Part shown: piece after piece, positions 8,102 to 16,588 of the stretch
Layout: every line of letters starts with the position of its first letter
Position numbering within the stretch: position 1 is the first letter of the stretch
Notes under the pieces: model-generated
The model's database searches: none
Told to the model about the DNA's origin: nothing
What the model saw: the letters and a program-made list of their open reading frames with translations, nothing else
Translations under genes and position numbers: made by a program
Origin: Entrophospora sp. SA101
Lineage: Eukaryota; Glomeromycota; Glomeromycetes; Entrophosporales; Entrophosporaceae
Reading direction: 5' to 3'
Assembly: GCA_958430865.1 (NCBI GenBank)
Contig: CAUDNR010002336.1
Coordinates: forward strand, 1-29,435
DNA: 29,435 bases

Positions 8102-8503
8102 GTGTTTTATTCAAATTATTATTCGAAGTGTTTTATTCAAATTATTCGCTGTTTTATTCGTTTTATTCGAGTTACTCGTTTTATTCGTTTCAGATTTAAA
8201 CATCCATTAATTATTAATAATGTCCATTTTAATTTCTGGTTTGGTATATGGTACCGAATATTCATTAAGAATATTCATGTGTGTAGCCGAACATTCGAAT
8301 ATATCCAAATAATTTTTAGTCATAAACAGTTTCAATTCACAGAACAAAAGAATCATGTATTGCTAATGCTCAATTTGGTTGAGAAAATTGTACAGAATTC
8401 TATTCTGATTCGATGCGAAGAAATTTATGTAATTGAACTTTCCAAATATGCGAATCTTAATGATAATCTTAATGATAAATACTTAACGAAAAAAATTTTT
8501 TAA
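8102..8503 (+). CDS. Possible upstream ORF or leader of the 8519 gene (doubtful)
   Basis: An open frame of 133 residues ends 15 bases before the ATG at 8519. Its first half (RCFIRFIRVTRFIRF) is encoded by the TTATTCG direct repeats and looks non-coding. Its second half includes LMLNLVEKIVQNSILIRCEE and LNDNLNDKYL, which looks more protein-like. A separate frame from an ATG at 8220 reads MSILISGLVYGTEYSLRIF. It may be a 5' exon or untranslated leader of the next gene. I recognise no domain. It is identical in copy B. Confidence 0.22.
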   Translation: MFYSNYYSKCFIQIIRCFIRFIRVTRFIRFRFKHPLIINNVHFNFWFGIWYRIFIKNIHVCSRTFEYIQIIFSHKQFQFTEQKNHVLLMLNLVEKIVQNSILIRCEEIYVIELSKYANLNDNLNDKYLTKKIF

Positions 8504-8518
8504 TTATAAGTATTAAAA

Positions 8519-8951
8519 ATGCTTCAAATCAATCAAGTTAATAATGATAATAATAACATCAGCAATCATTTAGGAAGGGATCTGGGCCGATGGTTAAGAC
8601 AAAAAATATATCCATTAATAGAAGAAAAAACATTGCACGCTTACAACTATTATCTGCATTATGAAAAATACAATTATGCAAGGTCTTATCTTCAAACTGA
8701 TGAAAATAATTTTCCTGGCATACATCGGAGTTTACTCGCCTTAGTCATTAGCGATTTGGATAGAAGTTCATCAGATTACGAAAGATACAAGGTCACTATA
8801 TACACTAGGCACTTTAATGAATTTATCGACAGACGAAATTCTGCAAATCAAGATTGTTATTATCAATGACGAAGATGATTATTATCAACAAGATAAATTT
8901 ACATGGGAGGATTTTCACGCCCCTAAGGTATTATTTGAACCAATAGATTGA
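8519..8951 (+). CDS. Small unknown protein with a frame break near its C-terminus (copy A)
   Basis: The ATG at 8519 opens a 116-residue frame (stop at 8867-8869) starting MLQINQVNNDNNNISN. It has a basic LGRDLGRWLRQKIYPLIEEK segment, a Tyr-rich HAYNYYLHYEKYNYARSYL segment and LALVISDLDRSSSDYERYK. From about 8770 the neighbouring frame becomes the better one: LMNLSTDEILQIKIVIINDE, then DKFTWEDFHAPKVLF, stop TGA at 8949-8951. A poly(A) signal AATAAA follows at 8954-8959, three bases past that second stop. This suggests the true C-terminus lies in the second frame, with a 1-base shift (mutation, sequencing error or unusual splice) in between. No family recognised. No signal peptide or membrane segment. 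The same break is present in copy B. Confidence 0.5.
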
Positions 8952-9150
8952 GAAATAAAGCTTAATTTATAGTTTATTACTGCCAAAAAAAAAATATGTA
9001 TATTAAATTCTAATAAACAAATATTTTGCAGTAATCCAATTTCTAATATTATAAAAAAAAATGAATACTACACAGACCTTATTTATCACGAGAAATTCAT
9101 AATTATTCTATTTATCCAGTTATTAAATTTAAACAGGCGTCTCATGTAGG

Positions 9151-9215
9151 TTGGTTTCCAGAACTATATTTTCGCAAATGTGCGAAAGTCGAAACTAGTT
9201 TTGACTTTTAATCAC
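9151..9215. mobile_element. Partial relative of hAT-type MITE 2
   Basis: GGTTGGTTTCCAGAACTA is followed by TTCGCAAATGTGCGAAAGTC and GAAACTAGTTTTGACTTTTA. This parallels the left half of the element at 4388-4561. There is no right terminus or target duplication, so it is a truncated copy. Identical in copy B at 23830-23894. Confidence 0.6.
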
Positions 9216-9329
9216 CAATGAATAAATGATTAGGGAAAATACAATACTTGCACGCTACGTTTAATCTACACAGAGCCACAAGGGGAAGGTTAGTCCTTAT
9301 ATCAATTCTTTGACGAGTAATTTTGCTGA

Positions 9330-9680
9330 GGCTAGCATTTGCTATACTTTATATATAGCTACCTCCATTTGAGCAAAATTCCGTACCAATTCCGATATCA
9401 ATGATACCTCTTCATTTCCCAATATTGCCTTTTATTTCCTAATATTGTTTCATAGCTAATTTTTTCGCGATATCAATTTTATTTGCCTCAGATTGGAAGG
9501 GTTTTTTGGGCCAAAATTGTACAAAATTCTTAAATTCCGTACATAATTTGAATATTTGCTTGTTCTAATTCAACTTCCCCCTTATTGTTTACAATATTCA
9601 TTGCCTTCAAGATTCCCTTGTAAACTAACTTGTCCTGATATATAGTTCTAGATACTACTAAAAAAGGTTGTGCCGAAAAA
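9330..9680 (-). pseudogene. Frameshifted coding remnant of unknown family (copy A)
   Basis: The minus strand reads DKLVYKGILKAMNIVNNKGE, then VELEQANIQIMYGI and a stop. After a frame change it reads NFVQFWPKKPFQSEANKIDI and AKKLAMKQY, then EIKGNIGK and IDIGIGTEF in further short pieces. Codon use and composition are protein-like across several frame changes, as expected of a decayed gene. I do not recognise a family and no start is visible. The same remnant in copy B lies at 24009-24359 and is identical by eye. Confidence 0.35.
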
Positions 9681-9795
9681 TTCTATAAATTATATCTTAG
9701 ATATTCGCAATGAGATAAAATTTGAAAGATATTATTTTTCATAAATATTATTTTACGACTTTTTAGTTGGATAAACTTTATTTTTCTGTTAACAA

Positions 9796-9906
9796 ATGTT
9801 TGGAATCACAAAGGATCCAAATGAAAATGGTTACATATTGGTATTTGAGCATATACAAAATGGAGATTTACACACTTGGAAAAAATATATTATGTTATTA
9901 TTTTAA
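9796..9906 (+). pseudogene. Protein kinase fragment (hinge region), copy A
   Basis: A 36-residue frame, MFGITKDPNENGYILVFEHI then QNGDLHTWKKYI, ends at TAA. It matches kinase subdomains IV-V: a YGIT segment, a hydrophobic strand ending in the hinge (ILVFEH, usually VLEYA), then NGDL before helix D. Kinases with exactly this YGITxDPxxxxYxxVLxYAxxGxL pattern form a very large family in Rhizophagus. There is no ATP-binding lysine region, no HRD loop and no DFG, so it cannot be active. Nothing kinase-like was found on either side; it is a transposed or eroded piece. Confidence 0.65.
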
Positions 9907-10209
9907 AATGACCATCATATAACTAAATAATTATACTATGCTTCCCGCTGTTACTGCAAAAGTATAAAGTGCTAATCAACAATGTTAACATCAACAGATA
10001 TTAGGGTTCCCAGGATGGCTTGAATTTATGGCATATCCAGAGCAGTTTACTCATTGTTAGTAAATTTTGCTTGCGACATAAGTGTCTGATTCATCATTAT
10101 GTGGATCAATAAATATGTACAATCCATTTTAATTTCAGTATCGTTTTTCCATTCCTTCATTTGATCTTTTTCCAGTTATCATTAAAAGGTGAGAGATGAG
10201 AAACGCCAA

Positions 10210-10640
10210 AAATACTCATAATTTTCATGTTCTGACTCCTGCTTTAAATGTTCTAATTATTATATATGTCAATAATTGCCACCCAATTGTTTTTATTGGT
10301 AACTGCAATGTCATCATCTCTGTTCTCCTTCTGATTTGAAGAGAGGCGATGAGTACTTGAAAAATTACATTGCAATTTCTGTTGAGGTATCTCTTGCACC
10401 TCTTTATGTTAGCTTTCAAAACCTTTTAGCATCCATTTGATTATAAAGAAATAAGCAGCATATTCACACTGTAAAATATCTAAATAGTAGATTGTGCATC
10501 TTCATCCTTAGCTAAGTGGTTACATAATTTTGCCAGAACATGAACAAAATACCTAGTTGAAGAAAATAATAAGGTTGTTTGCTACAAGTCATATTAGCCA
10601 CAACATTGGGCCCAGCTTGTAGTTCTGGTAAATAAAATTT
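10210..10640 (-). pseudogene. Frameshifted coding remnant of unknown family (copy A)
   Basis: The minus strand has two coding-like pieces. YFVHVLAKLCNHLAKDEDAQ followed by STI and a stop lies near 10490-10565. EIPQQKLQCNFSSTHRLSS then NQKENRDDDIAVTNKNNWVA lies near 10260-10390. The longest uninterrupted frame here (10225-10419) is a different and less convincing one. No family is recognised. The pieces may be two exons or one gene broken by frameshifts. It lies back-to-back with the Tc5-type HTH fragment at 10729. An identical copy lies at 24889-25319. Confidence 0.3.
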
Positions 10641-10728
10641 TTTTTGTAATTTTGCACCCAACATAAATATTTAGTTTATAATTATTTATTTTATCATCGT
10701 AGAAAATACAATTTCATTTGCATGCACA

Positions 10729-10972
10729 ATGGTAAAAAAGAGGATAAATATTCCAAATTTAATTCATCGTAGTAATAGCATTTTTCATCAAAAGCCAGTG
10801 AAATTTCCAGATTTAGAAAATACTATGAATTTCTGGATTAGTAGAGTTAGTGCTCAAGGTCTTATTATTACAGATAAAGTGGTTAAAAAGCAAAAGTATT
10901 TGCTGAAAAATTAGGAATTGAAAAATTTTTTCAAATGGATGGTTATCAAAAAATTTATATCTTTTGATTTAG
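10729..10972 (+). pseudogene. Tc5/CENP-B-type HTH transposase fragment (copy A)
   Basis: ATG at 10729 opens MVKKRINIPNLIHRSNSIF, then FPDLENTMNFWISRVSAQGL and IITDKVVK. After a one-base frame change near 10883 it continues KAKVFAEKLGIEKFFQMDGY. This is the Tc5-type (CENP-B second) DNA-binding domain of pogo/Tigger transposases: a LExxLxxWI helix, an I/L-T-D/G turn, then the KAxxFAExLGI helix and a DGW-like end (here DGY). The DDE catalytic domain is absent. The fragment stops almost exactly where paralogous repeat R2 begins (10975), so a rearrangement removed the rest. The frameshift is shared with copy B (25408-25651). Confidence 0.7.
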
Positions 10973-11269
10973 TACAACAAATACACGAGTGAACTTCAGA
11001 CACAAAATATAATCCAAAAAATGCTGCATTGTTTTAAAGATTTATAATTGTATTAAATAATTCTAAATTATCTTAATTATTAAATTGAATTATCATATAA
11101 TGTTAGATTATATATTCTTCTTGACTGAGCTTATAAAAATTTGTTATTATTGATAATATGCCCCAAACAAAATATAAAATATAAAAGAAGCTTAATTAGA
11201 AAAAATTGAAAAAAATAAAATTGAAATAATTGATGTTACATTGTTATTACTATTAGTGCTATTTCAGTA

Positions 11270-11275
11270 TTTATT
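11270..11275 (-). terminator. Poly(A) signal of the second Asn-rich gene
   Basis: AATAAA on the minus strand, 34 bases past the stop, matching paralogue 1 in position and context. Confidence 0.5.
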
Positions 11276-11308
11276 ACGAATAATGAACCATTGTATTAGT
11301 ATTAATGT

Positions 11309-11875
11309 TTAATGTCTGTTATAGTTGTTAGATAGAAAATTTTGGATATCTTGAAGTTGCGATGCTATTTGAATAAGTAGTAGCAGTTGATAATTGTTTT
11401 GATCAATGAAATTATTCGCGATAATAGAATTTTGATGAGAATTTTGACCAATAAAACTATTGTTAAAACAATTGTTCAGATAATTAATGCTTGTAGTAAT
11501 AGATGGATTCTGGACAGTGTTATCACCGCCAGAACCGCCAACCATTCCAGTGAAGCTTTGATTAACAAAACTATTGCCAACAATACACGAATTTTGGTTG
11601 GTGAAATTAATTTGATGAATCAAATTACTATCACCAGAGTTTTGATCAATGTAATTATTTTCGACCAAGTTCTGACTGTTTTGGTAACCGAAATTATTCT
11701 CTTCAGGGCTTTGATGAATGTAATAATTATTGGAGTAATGGTCGGCGGTTTGATTGCTGTAATTATTAGGAACAAATTCTTGATTATTAATATTAACATC
11801 ATTCATATTAATACTAATATTATTGTTAGAATCAATATTATTATTATTAATATTGTCAGAATAATTTTGATACAT
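11309..11875 (-). CDS. Asn/Gln-rich low-complexity protein, paralogue 2 (copy A)
   Basis: A single-exon frame of 188 residues starting MYQNYSDNINNNN. It keeps the plan of paralogue 1: an Asn-rich head, NNYIHQ-type repeat units, INFTNQNSCIVGNSFVNQSF, and an LLLIQIASQLQDIQNFLSNN tail. It has fewer 10-residue units (NYGD and NPGD repeats missing), an extra Gly-rich GMVGGSGGDN loop, and an added NSIIANNFIDQN unit near the C-terminus. Loss and gain of whole units in frame, with both frames open, suggests selection or at least recent coding. No domain, signal peptide or membrane segment. Role unknown; self-assembly is a guess from composition. The 208-residue antisense frame at 11387-12013 is a shadow. 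Confidence 0.7.
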   Translation of the reverse strand: MYQNYSDNINNNNIDSNNNISINMNDVNINNQEFVPNNYSNQTADHYSNNYYIHQSPEENNFGYQNSQNLVENNYIDQNSGDSNLIHQINFTNQNSCIVGNSFVNQSFTGMVGGSGGDNTVQNPSITTSINYLNNCFNNSFIGQNSHQNSIIANNFIDQNNYQLLLLIQIASQLQDIQNFLSNNYNRH

Positions 11876-12080
11876 TTTTGGTTTTTTTTTTATATTGATT
11901 ATAAATTTAGTTTTTTGTTATATATTGGTTATAAATTTAAGTTTTTTCGTTATAAAAAACAAAAACGTTCTTTTTTATATGAAAAAAAAAAGATATATTG
12001 CATGCGTAATTGAAAAAATATGAAAAATTCTTTTATTGTTTATTATTATTGTTTTTTGTATATATAAATAGCTCTCGATC

Positions 12081-12100
12081 TCGAACAGGTTTTTTATACT
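12081..12100 (-). promoter_or_regulatory. Likely TATA box of Asn-rich gene 2
   Basis: On the minus strand AGTATAAAAAACCTGTTCGA contains TATAAAAAA (12090-12098), about 215 bp upstream of the ATG. The same block, less TATA-like, stands about 200 bp upstream of paralogue 1. Confidence 0.45.
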
Positions 12101-12516
12101 ATGTTTGGGAATTTTTTAAAAATAATTCCACATAAGTTATGCAATCAATGAAGAATTTCTAAATTAATTTAATAATGTTACTTCATTCGTTCATAGATCA
12201 TTAGCGTAGTAGCGAGGACGGATCCTGAAATTATATTGTGTAGTTTAATAATTTAAAATGAATTCATATTTTTTTCAATTGACATATAATAATTGTTAAA
12301 TAAACTTTATAATTAGTTATAAAATAGAGAAAGTGGAGTACCAATGCATCAGGATAACTTTAATATTTACAAAGTTTACTATATGCGTCTTATTTTACTT
12401 AGTAATTTTACCTTCCAAGATATATCTTTTTAAAAAAATTTTTTTATTACACCTTTAAAAAAAATCATGTAATTAAACATATAATAAAGAAAGAATGGCA
12501 GTTAATTACCGAGGTT
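12101..12516. other. Gene-free duplicated stretch
   Basis: AT-rich, no supported frame. A GC-richer island near 12204-12230 (GTAGTAGCGAGGACGGATCC) stands out but was not identified. Confidence 0.5.
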
Positions 12517-12684
12517 TCACCCATTCCGCAAATAATTATTAATGACTCTGGAAGCTTTACGTGGATCTTCTTCTATATATTGACGAATAATTCGTTGAAT
12601 GTCATCTTTTGAACCTCCACCGTTAAATAATACAAGATGAGTTGTATTTTCACGAATAATTTTTGGGATAACTCCAATACTCAT
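12517..12684 (-). pseudogene. Short ORF resembling the end of an A32/FtsK-type packaging ATPase (copy A)
   Basis: A 55-residue minus-strand frame reads MSIGVIPKIIRENTTHLVLF, then NGGGSKDDIQRIIRQYIEED and PRKASRVINNYL. In the A32-like packaging ATPases of large DNA viruses and Polinton-type elements, the segment after the Walker B strand and the RGRH helix has this order: a P-xx-IR-x-N motif (arginine-finger region), a hydrophobic strand (here THLVLF), then a helix starting K-x-D/E-x. Walker A and B are missing, so it cannot be functional. A stop stands three codons before the ATG. Endogenous large-DNA-virus sequence is known in Rhizophagus, but an ordinary fungal gene fragment is not excluded. 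Confidence 0.35.
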
Positions 12685-12799
12685 GAAGATTTATTAAAGG
12701 TATTTTCTTTAAAATCATAAATTATAGAAATTACTTTAATAATTGTGTCAAGTTATATAGAAAAAAAAAATTTTTTTTTAATAAATATATGATTTTTTA

Positions 12800-13050
12800 A
12801 ATTTGAAAGCAGCGTATTTACATGTTCTTCGTCCATATTAATTGAATCTTCTTCTTCTTATTCCAGCTCAATTGGTGTTTCCATACGATGTATACAACTT
12901 TTTTTCAAATCTCCGTAACATCATAATGATAACTATGGGTGCAAATTAATACATCTGGAAAGTTTGGATCAAATGCTTTGTCACAATGATCACATAAATC
13001 TTTTTTTTTGATGAATGTGTTGTATGGAAACCAGCAGGCAATAATTTTAA
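12800..13050 (-). pseudogene. Zinc-binding (RING/C2HC-like) protein fragment with frame break (copy A)
   Basis: The minus strand reads KDLCDHCDKAFDPNFPDVLI then CTHSYHYD, giving C-x2-C, a spacer, then C-x2-[S]YH. This is the ligand layout of the first half of a RING- or PHD-like finger. After a one-base frame change it continues GDLKKSCIHRMETPIELE, then a stop and EEEDSINMDEEHVNTLLSN. Similar finger-plus-acidic-tail segments occur in multicopy Rhizophagus proteins; this is from memory. Two disruptions make it a pseudogene. It lies upstream, on the same strand, of the ATPase-like ORF at 12517-12684, but a link between them is not shown. Confidence 0.4.
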
Positions 13051-13276
13051 ACCTATTTTTTACCTAGAGTGCTTAATTTATGACTTGTTTTTTTTTGCAT
13101 TGATATATTACTTTAATTTTTCTTTATATTTCGGTAAAGCTCAATCAATTTGGTTTGGTGGGTTATATTTGAAGCAAAAGTTTAAGGTTTTTATGATTTA
13201 TTTAGACATGTTAGCGTGAACTACTTTTTTATAGATAATTTATTTCTAAGACGTTCCAAAGTCTAATGATGATTTA

Positions 13277-13462
13277 TCATTTTTGTTTATATTCATCATT
13301 ATCTTTTTTTTTTTTTTTTTTTTTCCCAAGTTGAAGTTTATTTTTATTAAAGTATAATTGTGTAAAATATAATAATAAAATACAAACAATTAAATAAAAA
13401 AATAAAACTACTGCCCCTGCTACTATTAATCCAAAGAAAAAAAATTTGGAGTGCATGGCCAT
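13277..13462 (-). CDS. Possible small single-span membrane peptide (copy A)
   Basis: A 61-residue frame starting MAMHSKFFFFGLIVAGAVVL with a continuous hydrophobic stretch of about 30 residues (to LLLYF), then a polar, Lys-rich tail. The tail's KKKKKKK run is encoded by the genomic poly-T tract at 13304-13324, so the C-terminal half is probably not real coding. The N-terminal helix could be a membrane anchor. No family recognised. It is identical in copy B (27957-28142), but the whole region is, so that is no evidence for selection. Confidence 0.25.
   Translation of the reverse strand: MAMHSKFFFFGLIVAGAVVLFFYLIVCILLLYFTQLYFNKNKLQLGKKKKKKKDNDEYKQK
13283..13303. repeat. 21-bp direct repeat, inner copy
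   Basis: TTGTTTATATTCATCATTATC occurs here and again at 13683-13703, 16 bp beyond the duplication edge. Only the inner copy belongs to the duplicated block. Confidence 0.8.
13304..13324. repeat. Poly-T tract of 21
   Basis: Uninterrupted run of 21 T. Copy B has the same length at 27984-28004, notable for a tract that normally changes length quickly. Confidence 0.85.
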
Positions 13463-13667
13463 TTAGTAACTCAAAAATCGAACCAGCTAGGCCTACTTAA
13501 AGTTAATGCCTATGCACCTAACTGGTATTCTCGATTCAATGGCTAGTTAACTATTACTATAAAATCCAACCACTCGCCTCCAAATCTAATTGAATGTAAT
13601 ATCCCTCTTTTACCCAATTCTAAATTGTTATTAAGGATATTATGATTATTAGATATTGTAGATACAT

Positions 13668-14160
13668 AATTTAATGGTTTCTTTGTTTATATTCATCATT
13701 ATCATGAAATTATTTTATCTTCAAATTGCGTAATGATCTTCAAGCCAATAAAATCGAACTTCCACAGTAATTATTTTTTCTGGTTTGTATATTTCCATAT
13801 ATATATGTGTATATACGCTAGTGATAAATGTTCGTCATATATCAAAAGCAGCAAAACAACAGATTTATATTTATTATCACTTTAAATAATTTAAACTAAT
13901 TATTATTTACAAATTATCATTATTTATTATTACTATTCATAAACTTTACTGGTGATTTTACACACTAATCAACACCACACAACCTTTAATAAAAACATAG
14001 TTGCATCTTCGTGCTTGTAGACTGTGGTGGCTCATCTTTTTTGTTCACAAAAAAAAAGTCATCAATTCAATCCTATCATAATCAGATTGGTCGGTTTGGT
14101 AAAAAATGTTACAAAAACTAATGAGACAATCTCTGGAGGGTGGTGTTCCAGTTAAATGAT
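13668..14160. other. Single-copy spacer, left part
   Basis: Just outside copy A. Contains the outer copy of the 21-bp repeat (13683-13703) and otherwise AT-rich sequence without a supported gene. Confidence 0.5.
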
Positions 14161-14720
14161 GTAGAATTTGGTTTTTTAGAATTCAAAATGTTGAATAGAT
14201 TGCCTGAATATTTATTCCATTTACAATCAAACGTTGTGTACGGTATAAGGTAGGTTTTTTGCTGAAAGTGGCCAATTGGATTGCTTTTATTAATGATAAT
14301 ATTTTAATGAATTAATTATATCCTCTCTCTCTCTCTCTCTCTCTCTCTCGTATTGTCTATTAGTTAGTAATTCACCAAGCAATCAAACTCGATATACCCA
14401 TCAATGATCTGAAGGAGCCTGAAAAATCCTTAGCCGTTAGCAATGCAACGCCGTATTTAACATTTCTGGAAAGGTTGTGGGTGACTATGAAGTTATTAAG
14501 ATAGATGACGACAATGATCGCGCTAACACGTTCAAAATTTCACACCAATAATACAATGTTTTTTCGAAAGAAGATGAGAATAAAAATACGGAGATCTCGG
14601 TAGCAGATTACACGAGAAAAATATTCCGTTTCATGTTTCTGGAGGATTGTGTATTGGTAAGGAGCTATTATTGAATGCGAAAGCGATTGAATGGACATTC
14701 TTAAATCCAAGAAATTCATC
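14161..14720 (+). pseudogene. Decayed exons of an unknown gene in the spacer
   Basis: 14161-14249 reads VEFGFLEFKMLNRLPEYLFH then LQSNVVYGI and meets an AAG|GTAGGT donor-like site. After a stretch holding a (CT)n tract and a TCTATTAG acceptor-like site come VIHQAIKLDIPINDLKEPEK and SLAVSNATPYL. A frame change leads to ISGKVVGDYEVIKIDDDNDR and ANTFKIS, and then EDENKNTEISVADYTRKIF. Composition is convincingly protein-like, but the phase does not join across the putative intron and frames change at least twice. ISVADY faintly recalls the PAZ region of Argonautes, a family expanded in these fungi; that is weak. I cannot name the gene. Confidence 0.4.
14322..14349. repeat. (CT)n microsatellite
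   Basis: About 14 CT units, within the putative intron of the decayed spacer gene. It would act as a pyrimidine tract if the intron was real. Confidence 0.9.
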
Positions 14721-15116
14721 ATCATCCAACAAAAAAATTAACAAGGACACAAAAGTCATCTCCTCCACTAAAAGATTAATATTTCACAATTCAACAACAA
14801 CAATAACAACAAAACAAGAAGAACAACTTCTCCACGAGTACCTCCAACATTACCCTCCTCCTTGTCAATTTCCTCTCCACAAACATGTTTAAGATTATCT
14901 TCCTCATCCTCCTCCATTCACCAACATCAACAAAAGGAACGACAAATAGGAAATGTGGTGAAAGATACCGATCATAATGAGTTTTACCAAGAGGATTGTT
15001 GGATGTCGCCATTACTAAAGATTTCAATTGAAAACAGAAGACGAAATGTAAATAGTTTATTTATTTATTTACATTCTTTTCTAAAATCTGTATATTTCAT
15101 CTTGATAAATAAATAA
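14647..15116 (+). other. Overlapping short frames, doubtful coding
   Basis: Two plus-strand frames (81 and 84 residues) and one minus-strand frame overlap here. The plus frame continues from the decayed exons (GKELLLNAKAIEWTF) into a Ser/Thr/Gln-rich low-complexity run. The CAACAA and TCCTCC simple sequence keeps several frames open at once, so openness means little. Confidence 0.25.
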
Positions 15117-16040
15117 TTGTGCATGTTAATAATTACACTGTTTATGTTGTTACTACTGCTATCAGATGCACTCTTCTGGATTACAGAGTTTACCATAGGG
15201 TGCGATTTTGTTCTTGGTAAAAAAAATTATACATATATAATAAATTAATGATAATTTCCTTTTCGTATTTATGTTTGTCAATTATATCCAAATAATACTA
15301 GTGCGTAATAATCTCACTTTTTAAATCGAAAGCTCCGGTCTTAGGAACTCGAAATGTTTAATCTTCGATTTGAAATTAAATCCTTGTCACAACGGGCACG
15401 GAAAATTTAAAATTCGTTATTATTATTACTAATACTAATCTTGTTATAACGGATTTTATATCTGATACGTAAAACAAAAATTTAATTATAACAAAGGGTA
15501 ATAGTAATTATATTTATGTACAATCAAATAAAAGAAACGTAAACTATATATTGTCTACTTTGTTATATTTATAGACATAATTTGATTATTATATTATTTA
15601 CATATTTTTAAAATCTATATATATCAGTCACAGGACATTTGTAAAATTTGGATAGTAAAATTCGAATTTACATAGTAATAGTAAAATTTTATAATCGAAT
15701 ATCTTCACGCCCTCGTTTGATACCCTTGCTGTGCAGCAACCACCACCAAATTTGAGATATAATTTCTTTATCATATGTATCTGCTTTAAGAAATTTTTTA
15801 AGACAGGTTGTTAACAAAACCGAAAATAATCTGACCCTCAAAGTCAAATTTTGTCTTTATATTCATATGCGTAAAATTTTGTTTGACGCGTCCAATTGCA
15901 AGTATAAGCAGAAATAAATGTCCAAATATTACATTATTATGAATATTTACAGATTTTTGATCACTTAGGTATGTCTTTTATAGTAAAATCATTTATTTTA
16001 AAAGTAAATATAATAAATAAATAGATTTTAAAATTTTTCT
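15117..16040. other. Single-copy spacer, middle part
   Basis: No supported gene or RNA. An 8-bp inverted pair AAATCGAA/TTCGATTT (near 15325 and 15364) was noted without further support. Confidence 0.5.
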
Positions 16041-16043
16041 TTA

Positions 16044-16306
16044 CCTATATACATAAATAATGATTAGAATAATAAACAAGCAACAATGATGATTAAATTA
16101 AAAGGTGTTTTATCTCTGACTTTATTCATTTAATTATTTATCATAGTGATGTTATTAAATATAAGTTAAAATAAAAAAGAAATTTATATACATAAATAAA
16201 TAATAAACAAGCAACAATTATTAAATTAAATGTGTTTTATCTCTGATCATAGTGAAGTTATTAAATATAAGTTAAAATAAAAGAGAAATTTATATATATA
16301 AGCAAA
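16044..16306. repeat. Two-copy tandem repeat, about 95-125 bp
   Basis: The block AATAATAAACAAGCAACAAT, then GGTGTTTTATCTCTGA, then GTTATTAAATATAAGTTAAA occurs twice in tandem. The second copy lacks roughly 25 bp in the middle. Confidence 0.8.
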
Positions 16307-16320
16307 TAATAAACATAACC

Positions 16321-16588
16321 ATTGAATGATTGATAAAGCGTTCATTTTTGTGAAACTTGCTTTGCAAGCTTCATAGACCTTGTCCTTAATGCTTACTTAG
16401 ATCACTCCTATACAAACTATTGAATAATTGATAAAACGTTTGTTAGTATATTTTGTTCATAGATCTTGTCCATAATGCTTACTTTGATTACTCCTACACA
16501 AACTATTGAATAATTGGTAACATTCGTTAGTATGTTTTCTTCATAAATCTTGTCCTTAATGCTTACTTCGATCACTACTATATAAACT
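16321..16588. repeat. Three-copy tandem repeat, 84-86 bp period
   Basis: The phrase CATAGAYCTTGTCCTTAATG starts at 16372, 16458 and 16542 (spacing 86 and 84). Each is followed by CTTACTT-GATCACTCCTA-type sequence, TATACAAACTATTGAATAAT and a GATAAAACGTT-like end. The copies differ by scattered substitutions. No ORF runs through them. Confidence 0.85.

Larger units (their letters stand above)
10975..11945. repeat. Internal paralogous repeat R2
   Basis: Diverged relative of R1 (6324-7270) in the same orientation, about 4.65 kb away. It contains the second Asn-rich gene and its flanks. Its left edge abuts the truncated Tc5-type fragment. Confidence 0.85.
4623..13667. repeat. Segmental duplication, copy A
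   Basis: This roughly 9-kb block is repeated in the same orientation at 17784-28351. Position offset is 14679 through most of the core, becoming 14680 after a single-base indel near 11143 (copy B has an extra T). From about 6215 to 13560 I found no other difference by eye. Outside that core the copies differ by substitutions, small indels and insertions. The first part, 4623-5171, is inverted relative to copy B. The right edge falls at 13667, after which the two flanks are unrelated. Copy A alone carries MITE 3 (5526-5649). It lacks three insertions present in copy B. Confidence 0.95.

Noticed and set aside
11387..12013. 208-residue plus-strand frame opposite Asn-rich gene 2 (and 26067-26693)
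   Set aside because: Same antisense effect; its hydrophobic composition is a by-product of Asn codons, not a membrane protein.
13455..13560. tRNA-like phrases (GGTTCGATTTTTG on the minus strand, CTCGATTCAATGG on the plus strand)
   Set aside because: The flanking bases do not form a 5-bp T-stem, and no acceptor or anticodon arm could be built around either.
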